Part shown: positions 28,601-37,664 of the stretch, in pieces
Numbering within the stretch: the first letter of the stretch is position 1
How the letters are laid out: every line of letters begins with the position of its first letter
NCBI GenBank assembly: GCA_949472775.1
Contig: CASWVG010000024.1
Coordinates: forward strand, 1-37,664
Source: an uncultured Lachnospiraceae bacterium
Lineage (GTDB): Bacteria; Bacillota; Clostridia; Lachnospirales; Lachnospiraceae
Direction: 5' to 3'
DNA: 37,664 bases
Position numbers and translations under genes: made by a program
Notes under the pieces: model-generated
The model's database searches: none
What the model was told of the DNA's origin: nothing
The model's input: only the letters and a program-made list of their open reading frames with translations

Positions 28601-31600
28601 ATGAGCCATATGCAATATACGCTTGGCATCGACATCGGGTCAACTACCGTCAAGATCGCCATTCTGGACGACAGGCATCAAATACTCTTTTCCGACTACA
28701 AAAGACATTTTGCAAATATCAGGGAGACCCTCGCGTCTCTTCTCTCCCAGGCATTTGAGCAGCTTGGAAACCTCACGGTACACCCCATCATCACTGGTTC
28801 CGGCGGGCTGACGCTGGCAAACCACCTGCAGATCCCCTTTGTGCAGGAGGTAATCGCCGTGTCCACATCCCTGCAGACCTTTGCACCTGTCACGGACGTG
28901 GCAATCGAGCTTGGCGGCGAGGACGCCAAAATCATCTATTTTGAGGGCGGCAATGTGGAGCAGCGCATGAACGGCATCTGTGCCGGCGGTACAGGTTCCT
29001 TTATTGACCAGATGGCTTCCCTCCTGCAGACGGATGCGGCAGGGCTGAATGAATATGCCAAAAATTATCACTCTTTATATACGATAGCGGCGCGCTGCGG
29101 CGTGTTCGCCAAGTCCGATATCCAGCCTCTCATCAATGAAGGGGCCACGAAGGAGGATCTTTCCGCCTCCATCTTTCAGGCAGTTGTAAACCAGACCATC
29201 AGCGGTCTTGCCTGCGGCAAGCCGATCCGTGGACATGTGGCATTCCTCGGCGGCCCGCTGCACTTTCTGTCGGAGTTAAAGCAGTCGTTCATCCGCACAT
29301 TGAAGCTGGACGACGCCCATATCATCGACACGGATAATTCCCACCTCTTCGCCGCCATAGGCTCAGCCTTAAACGCGAAGGAGGAGGCTTTTTATACGAT
29401 GGAAGAGCTGACAGCCAAGCTGTCCACTGATATCAAAATGGAGTTTGAGGTGGAACGCATGGAGCCGCTCTTTGCTACCCAGGCGGACTACGATGCTTTC
29501 CGTCTGCGTCACGGCGCCCATCATGTGGCAACCGGCGACCTCGCCTCCTATCAGGGCAACTGCTTTTTAGGCATTGACGCCGGCTCTACTACCACGAAAG
29601 TTGCTCTCGTGGGCGATGACGGTTCCCTGCTCTACTCTTTCTACAGCAGCAACGATGGCAGCCCCTTAAAAACTGCCATACGCTCTCTTAAGGAGATCTA
29701 TAAGCTGCTCCCGAAGGGTGTGAAAATCGCCCGCTCCTGTTCCACCGGCTACGGCGAAGCATTGATGAAAGCCGCCTTTCTGTTAGACGACGGCGAGGTG
29801 GAGACAGTAGCGCACTACAACGCCGCCGCCTTCTTCGACCCGGAGGTAGACTGCATTCTGGATATCGGCGGACAGGACATGAAATGCATCAAGATCAAGA
29901 ACCACACCGTAGACAGCGTACAACTCAACGAGGCGTGCTCCTCTGGCTGCGGTTCCTTTATCGAAACCTTTGCCAAGTCCTTGAACTACGGCGTGGAGGA
30001 CTTCGCCAAAACCGCCCTCTTTGCGGAACATCCAATTGACTTAGGCACCCGCTGTACGGTGTTTATGAATTCCAAAGTAAAGCAGGCGCAGAAGGAAGGC
30101 GCGTCTGTCTCCGATATCTCCGCGGGGCTGGCATACTCCGTCATCAAAAACGCGCTCTTTAAGGTAATCAAAGTCTCCGACGCTTCTGAACTAGGCAAAA
30201 ACATTGTCGTGCAGGGCGGTACATTCTACAACGATGCCGTTCTTCGCAGCTTTGAAAAGATCGCCGACTGCGAGGCCATCCGCCCGGATATTGCCGGCAT
30301 CATGGGCGCTTTCGGCGCGGCGCTGATTGCAAGAGCGCACTACGAAGAAGGTTATCAGACTTCCATGCTGAATCTGGATCAGATCACAAATCTGCAGTTC
30401 GAGACGAGCATGGCGAAATGCAAAGGCTGTACAAATAATTGTCGTCTCACCATCAATAAATTTACGGGTGGCCGTCAGTACATCTCCGGCAACCGCTGTG
30501 AGAGAGGGCTCGGCCGGGCGAAAAAGGAAAACGGGGCGCCCAATCTCTTTGACTATAAGCTGAAACGCTACTTTTCCTACGAGCCGCTGCCGGCGAACGA
30601 GGCAAAGCGGGGTACTGTGGGCATTCCGAGGGTGCTTAACATGTACGAAAATTACCCTTTCTGGTTCACCTTCTTTACGAAGCTGGGCTTCCGTGTGGTG
30701 CTCTCCCCCGTTTCCAACCGCAAAATCTATGAGCTGGGTATCGAATCCATCCCCAGCGAATCGGAATGCTATCCGGCAAAGCTGGCCCACGGACATGTAT
30801 CATGGCTCATTAAGCAACAAGTGGATTTTATCTTCTACCCCGCCCTCTTTTACGAGCGGGACGAGTTTCATGACGCCAACAACCACTATAACTGCCCCAT
30901 TGTCACCTCCTACTCCGAAAACATCAAAAATAACGTGGAGGAAATCGGGCGTGGCGAGGTGATTTTCCGCAATCCCTTTATGTCCTTTAAGAGCTTGCAG
31001 ACCGTTACTGAGGCACTGACGAGGGAGTTCCGCGAGCTTCCCATAACAGCTGTTATGAATGCGGCCGAAGCTGCGTGGGCGGAACTTGCGGCAGCCAGAC
31101 AGGACATGCGCGATAAAGGCGAAGAAGTACTCCGCTATCTGGAGAAAAACCATAAGCGCGGCATTGTGCTGGCGGGACGTCCATACCACGTTGACCCGGA
31201 GATCAACCACGGTATTCCTGAACTGATCACCTCCTACGACATCGCGGTGCTCACAGAGGATTCCGTCTCCCATCTGGCGACGCCCGAGAGACCGCTGATT
31301 GTCTCCGACCAGTGGATGTACCATTCAAGGCTTTATGCGGCGGCAAGTTTCGTCAAGACAAGGGACGATCTGGATCTGATCCAGCTCAATTCATTCGGCT
31401 GCGGGCTTGACGCCGTAACTACGGATCAGGTGAACGACATCCTTACCGGCTCCGACAAAATCTACACCTGTCTGAAAATCGACGAAGTGAACAATCTGGG
31501 CGCGGCGAGAATTCGCATCCGCTCCCTGCTCTCCGCGATCCAGGTACGCGAGCAGAAAGGTGAGAAGCGCACGATACGCTCCAGCTCCATCAAAAAAGTG

Positions 31601-32836
31601 CCCTTTACGGAGGAAATGAGAAAAGATTACACTATCCTCTGCCCCCAGATGTCACCGATCCATTTTGAGATTATCGAAGCTGCCTTTAACGCATGCGGCT
31701 ATCACTTTGAAGTGCTTGGCAACGACACAAGGCAGGCCGTTGACGTGGGATTAAAATATGTAAATAATGATGCGTGTTATCCTTCCCTGATCGTGGTGGG
31801 ACAGATTATGGACGCCCTGCTCTCCGGGAAATATGACCTGAATAAGGTGGCTGTCATCATGAGCCAGACCGGCGGTGGCTGCCGTGCCACGAACTATGTG
31901 GGCTTTATCAGACGCGCGCTGGAAAAGGCAGGTATGCCGCAGATCCCCGTAATTTCATTAAATCTTGCCGGTATTGAGAGCAATCCCGGATTTCATCTGA
32001 ACGCCAGCCTCTTTATGCGTGCCGCTTACGGCGCGCTGTTCGGCGATATCTTTATGCGCTGCGTTTACCGTATGCGCCCCTATGAAAAGGAGCCGGGCTC
32101 CGTGGACGCACTGCATGCCGAATGGGTAAAAAAATGCCGGGATTTTGTGTCCGGAAAATCCATGAACTATCTGACCTTCCAGAAGATGTGCCGCCAGATT
32201 GTGCGGGATTTTGACCGCATTCCCATTGATGAGGATCTGCGCAAACCCCGCGTCGGCATCGTCGGTGAAATTCTGGTCAAATTCGCGCCTGCTGCCAATA
32301 ACCACCTGGTAGAACTTCTGGAAACGGAAGGTGCGGAGGCTGTTGTGCCCGATCTGTTGGATTTCATGCTCTACTGTTTCTACAACCAGATTTATAAGGC
32401 AGATTTCCTTGGCACCTCGAAAAAGGCGGCGCTTATCTCCCGCTTCGGTATCCGGGCGCTTGAAAAGCTGCGCGCACAGGCAGCGAAAGAATTTGCAAAA
32501 AGCAGGCACTTTACGCCACCCGTCAGCATCTACACACTGGTAGACTACGCGAAACCGATTGTCGATATCGGCAACCAGACCGGCGAAGGGTGGTTCCTCA
32601 CCGGAGAGATGGTGGAGTTGATCCACAGCGGCGTTAACAATATCGTCTGTACACAGCCCTTCGGCTGTCTGCCCAACCATGTGGTCGGCAAGGGCGTGAT
32701 AAAGGAGCTTCGCAAGCGTTTTCCCAGCTCCAACATCGTGGCGATCGACTATGATCCCGGCGCAAGCGAGGTCAATCAGCTCAACCGCATCAAGCTGATG
32801 CTCTCCACCGCGCAGAAAAATTTAAAAAAACAGTAG
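28601..32836 (+). CDS. Giant acyl-CoA dehydratase activase / HgdB-like fusion protein
   Basis: A 1411-residue cytoplasmic protein. Two ASKHA-type activase modules come first. One has [10 protein letters not shown] at 9-18 and cluster cysteines C127 and C166. The second has [10 protein letters not shown] from 324 and cysteines near 446/450 and 485. Next is a cysteine-rich link (C607-KG-C610, C614, NRCERG), then a DUF2229-like region and an HgdB/DUF2229-type C-terminal half with FGCG at 932-935, GGGC at 1091-1094 and FGC at 1354-1356. In 2-hydroxyacyl-CoA dehydratase systems the activase uses ATP to push one electron from a [4Fe-4S] cluster to the dehydratase. Here two activase copies and the acceptor are one chain. 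The substrate is unknown; no dehydratase operon is adjacent. GGAG lies nine bases upstream. Confidence 0.88.
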   Translation: MSHMQYTLGIDIGSTTVKIAILDDRHQILFSDYKRHFANIRETLASLLSQAFEQLGNLTVHPIITGSGGLTLANHLQIPFVQEVIAVSTSLQTFAPVTDVAIELGGEDAKIIYFEGGNVEQRMNGICAGGTGSFIDQMASLLQTDAAGLNEYAKNYHSLYTIAARCGVFAKSDIQPLINEGATKEDLSASIFQAVVNQTISGLACGKPIRGHVAFLGGPLHFLSELKQSFIRTLKLDDAHIIDTDNSHLFAAIGSALNAKEEAFYTMEELTAKLSTDIKMEFEVERMEPLFATQADYDAFRLRHGAHHVATGDLASYQGNCFLGIDAGSTTTKVALVGDDGSLLYSFYSSNDGSPLKTAIRSLKEIYKLLPKGVKIARSCSTGYGEALMKAAFLLDDGEVETVAHYNAAAFFDPEVDCILDIGGQDMKCIKIKNHTVDSVQLNEACSSGCGSFIETFAKSLNYGVEDFAKTALFAEHPIDLGTRCTVFMNSKVKQAQKEGASVSDISAGLAYSVIKNALFKVIKVSDASELGKNIVVQGGTFYNDAVLRSFEKIADCEAIRPDIAGIMGAFGAALIARAHYEEGYQTSMLNLDQITNLQFETSMAKCKGCTNNCRLTINKFTGGRQYISGNRCERGLGRAKKENGAPNLFDYKLKRYFSYEPLPANEAKRGTVGIPRVLNMYENYPFWFTFFTKLGFRVVLSPVSNRKIYELGIESIPSESECYPAKLAHGHVSWLIKQQVDFIFYPALFYERDEFHDANNHYNCPIVTSYSENIKNNVEEIGRGEVIFRNPFMSFKSLQTVTEALTREFRELPITAVMNAAEAAWAELAAARQDMRDKGEEVLRYLEKNHKRGIVLAGRPYHVDPEINHGIPELITSYDIAVLTEDSVSHLATPERPLIVSDQWMYHSRLYAAASFVKTRDDLDLIQLNSFGCGLDAVTTDQVNDILTGSDKIYTCLKIDEVNNLGAARIRIRSLLSAIQVREQKGEKRTIRSSSIKKVPFTEEMRKDYTILCPQMSPIHFEIIEAAFNACGYHFEVLGNDTRQAVDVGLKYVNNDACYPSLIVVGQIMDALLSGKYDLNKVAVIMSQTGGGCRATNYVGFIRRALEKAGMPQIPVISLNLAGIESNPGFHLNASLFMRAAYGALFGDIFMRCVYRMRPYEKEPGSVDALHAEWVKKCRDFVSGKSMNYLTFQKMCRQIVRDFDRIPIDEDLRKPRVGIVGEILVKFAPAANNHLVELLETEGAEAVVPDLLDFMLYCFYNQIYKADFLGTSKKAALISRFGIRALEKLRAQAAKEFAKSRHFTPPVSIYTLVDYAKPIVDIGNQTGEGWFLTGEMVELIHSGVNNIVCTQPFGCLPNHVVGKGVIKELRKRFPSSNIVAIDYDPGASEVNQLNRIKLMLSTAQKNLKKQ

Positions 32837-32841
32837 GAAAA

Positions 32842-32878
32842 ACCGGGTGCACAACTTCACGCACCCGGTAACTTTTTT
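32842..32878 (+). terminator. Bidirectional intrinsic terminator
   Basis: ACCGGGTGC (32842-32850) pairs perfectly with GCACCCGGT (32861-32869) and is followed by TTTTTT on the plus strand. On the minus strand TTTTTCC follows, so it can also end the leftward gene at 32916-33206. Confidence 0.9.
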
Positions 32879-32915
32879 ATTTCAAACTTTATTTTCATAA
32901 AAACTGCGCCGCTTT

Positions 32916-33206
32916 TTAGTAAAAGGTCTTGTCCACCCTGCGGTTAATAAAGCGGATCTTATCCCGCACCTCCTCCGCAAGCTCCTGGATCGCGTCATCC
33001 GCAGTTTCCTTCTGCAACTGGTTCACACAGAACACACAGGAACCAAAAGTATCATTGGAAAAAAATTTCGGTTTCTCCCATTTCACAAAGTAGGATACTC
33101 TGTGTCGGAGCAGAACCTTCTCAATCTTCTCCTTCGTGTCCAAATCTTTTACCTGACACCATTCCAGTTCGTTGTGTACCTTAACCTTCTGATACGCTGT
33201 CTCCAT
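32916..33206 (-). CDS. Hypothetical protein
   Basis: A 96-residue soluble protein of unknown function. It has a beta-rich start (METAYQKVKVHNELEWCQVK), a charged helix (DLDTKEKIEKVLLRHRVSYF) and a C-terminal helical part (DAIQELAEEVRDKIRFINRR). Three cysteines are present, two of them close together (SCVFCVNQ). It has its own strong promoter (33250-33278), a GGGTGA site before the ATG and a shared terminator, so it is a single-gene unit and probably really expressed. Confidence 0.72.
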   Translation of the reverse strand: METAYQKVKVHNELEWCQVKDLDTKEKIEKVLLRHRVSYFVKWEKPKFFSNDTFGSCVFCVNQLQKETADDAIQELAEEVRDKIRFINRRVDKTFY

Positions 33207-33249
33207 AATTCACCCGTTCCCCCCTGTGTCGAAGCGTTAATACACATAA

Positions 33250-33278
33250 ATTATAATGTAAAATGCAGAATTATGCAA
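33250..33278 (-). promoter_or_regulatory. Promoter of the 96-residue protein gene
   Basis: On the minus strand TTGCAT (33278-33273), a 17-bp spacer and a perfect TATAAT (33255-33250) lie 44 bp upstream of the start codon. Confidence 0.75.
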
Positions 33279-33299
33279 ATATTTTTCTACTAATTGGGC

Positions 33300-33330
33300 T
33301 ATGAAAACGCACCGCCAGACGACGATGCGT
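33300..33330 (-). terminator. Intrinsic terminator of the 186-residue secreted protein gene
   Basis: On the minus strand ACGCATCG and CGGTGCGT form an 8-bp stem with one wobble, followed by TTTTCAT, 33 bp after the stop codon. Confidence 0.7.
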
Positions 33331-33362
33331 TTTCTCCACACTTAAACCTGTTTTATTTGCTC

Positions 33363-33923
33363 TTATTTTGCCTCGATAAACGCAAGATGGTTGTTATCGG
33401 TAATATCAACCGTAATGTGCTCATCAGTCACTACCGTGGGAACTGCAACCCACTCTTCATCGGTAACACGCTGATAAACGGTGATTGCCTGGCCAGCCTT
33501 TACGCCGGGAGCATAGAAAGTAATCTGTGCCGTGCCATAACCTGCATGGGTATGCACATTTACAACAGTAAGAAGAGAGCCCTTGCCCTGTGCCAGCTCT
33601 TTCGCTGCGTATACTCTCTTCAGATCAGGCTTAACCAGATCAAAGGTAAGGCCCGGAGCTGCTACACCGTCAAGAACTGCGCCCTGCCCGATCGCCAGGT
33701 CCTGCACCTCATCGCCAAGCATATCCCAGATATCAACAACCGCATTGTTCATATGCTCGCTGATGGTCTTATCTTCATTGATAGCCAGTACCGTCTCCTC
33801 GGTGTCGCCGATGTCAGATGCCTCGTCAAGATAAACCGCTACAGGAGCACCCACTTCCTTTGCCATAACAGGCACAGAGAAAACCATAGCGCCTGCCAAC
33901 GTGAACGCAATTACTTTTTTCAT
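33363..33923 (-). CDS. Secreted protein of unknown function (short paralogue)
   Basis: A 186-residue exported protein. The signal peptide MKKVIAFTLAGAMVFSVPVMA ends at A-K-E, and the mature part has no obvious anchor. It is closely similar along its length to the N-terminal ~200 residues of the protein encoded at 34186-34995: LKRVYAAKELAQGKGSLL, NVHTHAGYGTA, FYAPGVKAGQAITVYQRVTD and EEWVAVPTVVTD. The repeated VTD/ITD strands suggest a beta-sandwich. I do not recognise a named family. The start at 33923 has GGAGG nine bases upstream; the frame extends further up without a site. It has its own promoter and terminator. Confidence 0.8.
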   Translation of the reverse strand: MKKVIAFTLAGAMVFSVPVMAKEVGAPVAVYLDEASDIGDTEETVLAINEDKTISEHMNNAVVDIWDMLGDEVQDLAIGQGAVLDGVAAPGLTFDLVKPDLKRVYAAKELAQGKGSLLTVVNVHTHAGYGTAQITFYAPGVKAGQAITVYQRVTDEEWVAVPTVVTDEHITVDITDNNHLAFIEAK

Positions 33924-34023
33924 TTCAATCATCCTCCTTTTTGTCGAAAACCTTGCTGTTTTTAAGTGTAGACAGTATGTAGAAAAAACCTGTCTCTGTG
34001 ATGCCCACACACTATCCTTTTTC

Positions 34024-34052
34024 ACTATACCATCTTCCAATAAGCGAGTCAA
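34024..34052 (-). promoter_or_regulatory. Promoter of the 186-residue secreted protein gene
   Basis: On the minus strand TTGACT (34052-34047), a 17-bp spacer and TATAGT (34029-34024), about 100 bp upstream of the start. It closely resembles the promoter of the paralogue at 35088-35116. Confidence 0.75.
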
Positions 34053-34130
34053 TCACCGCGTCTTTTTCCCACCAGAGAAAATTCAAGGAGCTCTTACAGG
34101 AATTATTAGTAAAAATATCTGTATACATAA

Positions 34131-34163
34131 TAAAGGCACACCACCTTTTAAGATGATGTGCCT
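34131..34163 (-). terminator. Intrinsic terminator of the 269-residue secreted protein gene
   Basis: On the minus strand GGCACATCATCTT and AAGGTGGTGTGCC form a 13-bp stem with two wobbles and a very small loop, followed by TTTATTATG, just after the stop codon at 34186. Confidence 0.75.
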
Positions 34164-34185
34164 CTGTCGTACATATCTTTTCTCT

Positions 34186-34995
34186 TTAGTCTACTGCGTC
34201 AGTCTCCTCATCGGACTCTTCCTCAGTTTCCTCGTCAGCCTCTTCCTCATCGCTCTCGTCTTCAGCTGTCTCGTCGACAATTTCTGTCTCCTCATCAGCC
34301 TTCTCGACAGTCTTTACCTCTACCTTTGCATCATTTTCCTCAACAGTAACCACTGCTGCAGCATCAGCTTTCGCGTCTGCCTGAGCCGCTTTTTCCTCAA
34401 CCGCTGCTGCCTTAGGCGCTACAACTACCGCTGCTACAGGCGCCTTGATAAGAGCAAGATGCGCATTGTCGGTAATCTCAACCGCTACATGATCGTCTGT
34501 AACCACAGTGGGAACCGCTGTCCACTCCTCATCAGTCACACGCTGATAAACAGTGATCGCATCACCAGCTTTTACACCGGGAGCGTAAAATGTAAACTTT
34601 GCTGTCTCAAAAGCTACATGGGTATGTACGTTTGCCACTGCAAGAAGGGTACCCTTGCCCTGTGCCAGTGTCTTAGCCGCATAAACTCTCTTAAGCTCAG
34701 GCTTCAGTAACTCAAAGGTCAGAGCCGGAGCCTCCTCGCCGTCAATTACGGCACCCTTACCGATTGCCAGAGCCTGTACAGCGCCATTTTCCATATCCCA
34801 GTGATCAGTTACCGCATTGTTTGAGTGCTCCTGAATTGTCTTATTCTCATCAATAGCCCGGACTGTCGCAGCAGTGATACCAATGTAGGAACTATCCTCA
34901 AGATAAACCGCCTCAGGTGCGCCTGTTTCCTTTGCCATTACAGGTGTCGAAAAAATCATGGCGCCTGCCAGTGTCAATACGAGTGCTTTTTTCAT
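34186..34995 (-). CDS. Secreted protein with long acidic C-terminal tail (long paralogue)
   Basis: A 269-residue exported protein. The signal peptide is MKKALVLTLAGAMIFSTPVMA, then a domain of about 170 residues paralogous to the protein encoded at 33363-33923. About 75 residues of low-complexity tail follow: first Ala/Val/Lys-rich (APVAAVVVAPKAAAVEEKAA), then strongly acidic with repeated DEE/DEET (ETAEDESDEEEADEETEEES). No sortase motif or membrane anchor is seen. The acidic tail could bind cations or basic wall components; that is inference. The start at 34995 has GGAGG nine bases upstream. The gene has its own promoter and terminator, so the paralogues are separate units. Confidence 0.82.
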   Translation of the reverse strand: MKKALVLTLAGAMIFSTPVMAKETGAPEAVYLEDSSYIGITAATVRAIDENKTIQEHSNNAVTDHWDMENGAVQALAIGKGAVIDGEEAPALTFELLKPELKRVYAAKTLAQGKGTLLAVANVHTHVAFETAKFTFYAPGVKAGDAITVYQRVTDEEWTAVPTVVTDDHVAVEITDNAHLALIKAPVAAVVVAPKAAAVEEKAAQADAKADAAAVVTVEENDAKVEVKTVEKADEETEIVDETAEDESDEEEADEETEEESDEETDAVD

Positions 34996-35087
34996 TTCAA
35001 ACTTCCTCCTTATAAATTGGTCTTGTATTAAGTGTGGTTGATTTCTACTATGACAGTGAATTCGCCCTTCCACTTTGTCCGCTTATA

Positions 35088-35116
35088 ACTATAGCATTTT
35101 CCAGAATATGGGTCAA
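35088..35116 (-). promoter_or_regulatory. Promoter of the 269-residue secreted protein gene
   Basis: On the minus strand TTGACC (35116-35111), a 17-bp spacer and TATAGT (35093-35088), about 93 bp upstream of the start codon. Confidence 0.75.
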
Positions 35117-35217
35117 TCGGTTACGGATTTAGCAATATACAAACTTTTAAGGAAATTTGGACAATTCTTTGGTAAAAATTTCCGTGGGCATATCAGTAAA
35201 GCCGCTATCCCGCCAGA

Positions 35218-35237
35218 TACCCGCTCTATAGCGGGTA
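35218..35237. repeat. Palindrome upstream of metA
   Basis: TACCCGCT and AGCGGGTA form a perfect 8-bp stem with a 4-nt loop just before the predicted metA -35. It could be an operator or the end of an upstream transcript; neither is shown. The rest of the 34996-35334 gap holds the two divergent promoters only. Confidence 0.4.
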
Positions 35238-35242
35238 GTCCC

Positions 35243-35271
35243 TTGCGCGCCCTCTCTGTTTGTGATATCAT
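35243..35271 (+). promoter_or_regulatory. Possible metA promoter
   Basis: TTGCGC (35243-35248), a 17-bp spacer and TATCAT (35266-35271). The resulting leader of about 60 nt is too short for a SAM riboswitch, and none is seen. Confidence 0.4.
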
Positions 35272-35334
35272 ACATTGTATCATCTGTAATTTCTTAAATA
35301 TACAAAATAACCCGAGAGAAAGGTAGGGATTTCC

Positions 35335-36249
35335 ATGCCCATCAAAGTAGCGGATTTACTGCCGGCAACCGGCATTTTAGAGAAAGAAAATATATTTGTT
35401 ATGACAGAATACCGGGCAATGCATCAGGACATTCGTCCGTTGGATGTACTGATCTTAAATCTGATGCCCACCAAGGAAGTCACCGAAACCCAGCTTCTGC
35501 GGAAGCTGTCAAATACACCGCTGCAGGTGAATGTCGAGTTTTTACAGACCGCCAGTTACACGCCACAGCACACCGATTCCAATCACATGGAAGCTTTTTA
35601 TACAACCTTCGACCAGATCAAAAATCGTAAGTTTGACGGCATGATTATCACTGGTGCGCCGCTCGACCATGTGCGCTTTGAAAAAGTCGCCTACTGGGAC
35701 GAGATTTGCACGATTATGGAATGGGGACGTACGCATGTACACTGTACGCTCCATCTCTGTTGGGGCGCTTACGCCGCATTATACTATTTTTACGGACTGG
35801 ACAGGGAAGATCTGGACGAAAAACTTTCCGGCGTCTATACCCACAAAATTCTAAAGCGAAAATCACCCCTATTCCGGGGATTTGACGATATTTTTCACGC
35901 GCCACAGTCCCGTGCCATGACAATCGACCCGGCACAGATTGCCTCCGTACCGGATCTGGAACTGATGGCCGTCTCAGACGAAGCGGGAATGGCTATTTCA
36001 AAAACCGAAGACAGCCGGCATTTCTTCATCACCTGTCATCTGGAATATGACGCTGACACACTGGCTCTGGAGTATGCCCGCGATATGGACAAAGGCATGA
36101 ACCCCAAAATCCCGGTAAACTATTTCCCCGGAAATGACCCGACAAAGGAACCGATTGTCAACTGGCGCTCCGCCGGGCAGCTTCTTTTCTCAAACTGGCT
36201 GAATTATTATGTGTACCAGACGACACCTTATGATGTGAGGGAAATTTGA
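35335..36249 (+). CDS. metA: Homoserine O-acyltransferase (MetA family)
   Basis: Acylates homoserine from an acyl-CoA, the first step of methionine synthesis. The 304-residue length is normal. Catalytic Cys142 lies in TLHLCWGAYAALYYFYG, and H235 and E237 in TCHLEYDA complete the active site. Residue 111, which in studied enzymes separates acetyl-CoA (Glu) from succinyl-CoA (Gly) users, is Asp here (TGAPLD111HVRFEKVAYW). An acetyl-CoA preference seems more likely by charge, but this is inference. An AAAGGTAGGG site precedes the ATG. It is monocistronic, with a long-stem terminator after it. Confidence 0.94.
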   Translation: MPIKVADLLPATGILEKENIFVMTEYRAMHQDIRPLDVLILNLMPTKEVTETQLLRKLSNTPLQVNVEFLQTASYTPQHTDSNHMEAFYTTFDQIKNRKFDGMIITGAPLDHVRFEKVAYWDEICTIMEWGRTHVHCTLHLCWGAYAALYYFYGLDREDLDEKLSGVYTHKILKRKSPLFRGFDDIFHAPQSRAMTIDPAQIASVPDLELMAVSDEAGMAISKTEDSRHFFITCHLEYDADTLALEYARDMDKGMNPKIPVNYFPGNDPTKEPIVNWRSAGQLLFSNWLNYYVYQTTPYDVREI

Positions 36250-36260
36250 TCAAATACAGG

Positions 36261-36321
36261 AAAACACAAATAATTCCCCGGCAGATCATATCTGACATCT
36301 GCCGGGGATTATTTGTGTTTT
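36261..36321. terminator. Long-stem bidirectional terminator after metA
   Basis: AAAACACAAATAAT plus CCCCGGCAGAT (36261-36286) pairs with ATCTGCCGGGG plus ATTATTTGTGTTTT (36297-36321) as a near-perfect stem of about 25 bp with a small loop. It is followed by TTTTC on the plus strand and by TTTT within the stem on the minus strand, so it can serve metA and the leftward membrane protein gene. Confidence 0.85.
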
Positions 36322-36362
36322 CGACTGCCTATGCTTCGTGGTACAAAAAGTAATCACCGGCA

Positions 36363-37664
36363 CTATCCCTTCCCGCCAACACTGCCGCGAATGGAGACAA
36401 CCGCCATGCACAGTAAAAGAGGACTGCATACAAACAGCGGATAATAATACCGTATGATAACGCAGGGGCCTAACAGATTTGTCAGATACAACGCCCACAA
36501 AAAGCCGGTCGGCAGTATCACTTTCCAGTTTTTCTGCCTCACATAAATCAAGGTACATATCAATAAAATCCAGACATACAAAGCGGGACAAAAGAACAGG
36601 GATAAAACCAGCCAGTTCTGATACTGGTTATCAGAGAATGCCTTTTCCATGAAAAGCTCAAGCTTCGGCAGTTTACTTTCATGGGCAATATGATAACCCT
36701 CCTTGACATCCGTCAGGAGCACACCAGCCCTTCTCTCCAGTCCATGTCCATATATATCCGCGTTTGAGATATCCTGGATATACCAGCCGCCCTCATTCAG
36801 GTAAAGAAATGCGTCCAAGCTTTCTACCGGATATCTGCGGAATAGTTCCAGGGAATCCCCGATATAATTCTTGATTTCTGTACTGGTTTTTAAATCGAGC
36901 ACCCCTTTCATCGGGTCCGCCAGATGCGGATTATAATGTGCCTTTTCCATATCATAATATGATTCGATGATTGCCACAGCCGATGGGTCTGTACCGGATT
37001 CCTGTATCACATTGTATATTCTGCCCAATTGCTGACTTGGTACGCTGAACATCTCCCTGACAGATCCTGCTTCTGCATCCAGCGCCTGTGTCATCACGGA
37101 ATCTGACGCTTGAAATAGTAAGATACAACAGACACTGAACAACATTGTCTTAACAGCAAATACACTCTTTTTCATGATACCGCGGATTCCCAGTAAACAG
37201 GTACAGGCGGTAAACAGGTAAAAAGCGTAAATTGCGTTATTTCTAAACAGCAGCATCATCGTACAAACTATCAGCAAAATCACAGCCAGACAATCCCTTT
37301 TCCACTTTGACGTGATTTCCGGAAGCTGTATGGCAAGCACCAGACATAACAATACAAGTCCCGAAAAAATTACGTCCTTCGTCGTGCTGATTGCCAGTAT
37401 GGAGTTCACGGGAAATACGGCATAAAATACCAGCACCATTCCCCGAAAAATTTTATTCCATATGTGCTGACATATAAACACATATGTATATGCAAATATC
37501 CCTGCCATAACAGACATCTGTATCAGATCATACAGAAACACCCCTTTATTACAGTCGGCTCCCTCCGCTCCCACAGAGTAGCAAAGGCCCAGTAATACTG
37601 TGTGAATCAGTGGATGATGTTTGTTGTAATCGTTTCCGCTAAACTGAAGCACCTGCCAGGGATA
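36363..37664 (-). CDS. Polytopic membrane protein, 3' part (DUF6020/glycosyltransferase-like; 5' end beyond window)
   Basis: The frame is open to the right edge of the window, so the N-terminus is missing; a GTG at 37652 is only an internal codon. The visible ~434 residues hold eight to ten membrane helices. The early extracytoplasmic motif FSGNDYNKHHPLIHT resembles the 'HHP-hIHT' motif of large GT-C-like membrane proteins of Clostridia (DUF6020 type). A soluble loop of about 150 residues (about SVREMFSVPSQQLGRIYNVI to LPKLELFMEK) sits between helix blocks. Its function is unknown; transfer of a lipid-linked sugar is only a guess from the fold class. Confidence 0.7.
   Translation of the reverse strand, partial: YPWQVLQFSGNDYNKHHPLIHTVLLGLCYSVGAEGADCNKGVFLYDLIQMSVMAGIFAYTYVFICQHIWNKIFRGMVLVFYAVFPVNSILAISTTKDVIFSGLVLLCLVLAIQLPEITSKWKRDCLAVILLIVCTMMLLFRNNAIYAFYLFTACTCLLGIRGIMKKSVFAVKTMLFSVCCILLFQASDSVMTQALDAEAGSVREMFSVPSQQLGRIYNVIQESGTDPSAVAIIESYYDMEKAHYNPHLADPMKGVLDLKTSTEIKNYIGDSLELFRRYPVESLDAFLYLNEGGWYIQDISNADIYGHGLERRAGVLLTDVKEGYHIAHESKLPKLELFMEKAFSDNQYQNWLVLSLFFCPALYVWILLICTLIYVRQKNWKVILPTGFLWALYLTNLLGPCVIIRYYYPLFVCSPLLLCMAVVSIRGSVGGKG

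Noticed and set aside
33901..34710. 269-codon hydrophobic plus-strand ORF
   Set aside because: Shadow of the acidic secreted protein gene: antisense of Glu/Asp codons reads as Leu/Phe/Ser.
35243..35335. SAM riboswitch or T-box upstream of metA
   Set aside because: The predicted leader is about 60 nt and has no conserved core or terminator; only a palindrome upstream of the promoter is seen.

Overview
The window reads as chromosomal DNA of a Gram-positive anaerobe in the Clostridia, most likely a Lachnospiraceae-type gut bacterium. The evidence is a moderate G+C content, strong GGAGG ribosome-binding sites, TTGACA/TATAAT-type promoters, era-yqzL-recO gene order, a T-box leader, two DacF-type carboxypeptidases, a DUF4349 lipoprotein and a giant 2-hydroxyacyl-CoA dehydratase-type activase. 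I cannot name the genus. No rRNA, tRNA, CRISPR array, phage or insertion sequence was seen.

Layout. Positions 1-28343 are mostly minus-strand housekeeping genes: the start of a carboxyltransferase gene (1-144); a leftward cluster ykuE-like phosphoesterase, scpA, scpB and a D-Ala-D-Ala carboxypeptidase (4086-401); a second carboxypeptidase; rpsU with its own promoter and terminator; alaS and glyS; a small lipoprotein; recO, yqzL and era; a DUF4349 lipoprotein; a 973-residue M16C peptidase; ylmH; and a three-gene ABC-2 exporter (20795-18371). A decayed UPF0175/DUF3368 toxin-antitoxin pair and a CPBP membrane protease follow.

At 22070-25726 a plus-strand unit holds a promoter, a T-box with a UGG (Trp) specifier, a structured duplicated repeat and a trpXYZ-type tryptophan ABC transporter. 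Behind it lies a promoter plus terminator that would make a roughly 60-nt RNA. Next, on the minus strand, are a small hypothetical gene, a sigma-70-like protein without its promoter-binding parts, and a rhomboid-like pseudoprotease with a zinc ribbon. From 28486 on come the 1411-residue activase/dehydratase-like fusion (+), a small hypothetical gene (-), two paralogous secreted proteins (-) with near-identical promoters, metA (+) and the 3' part of a large polytopic membrane protein (-).

How the parts fit: the glyS, alaS, rpsU, era, recO and ylmH genes serve translation, ribosome assembly and repair. scpAB, the two carboxypeptidases and the CPBP protease serve chromosome segregation and the envelope. 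metA and the Trp transporter cover amino-acid supply. The least explained material is intergenic: structured elements sit just upstream of ykuE, alaS, glyS, the M16C peptidase gene and trpX, in the sense orientation relative to the downstream gene. Some of them share sequence or appear to covary. With the candidate small RNA, these are the best leads for something undescribed.
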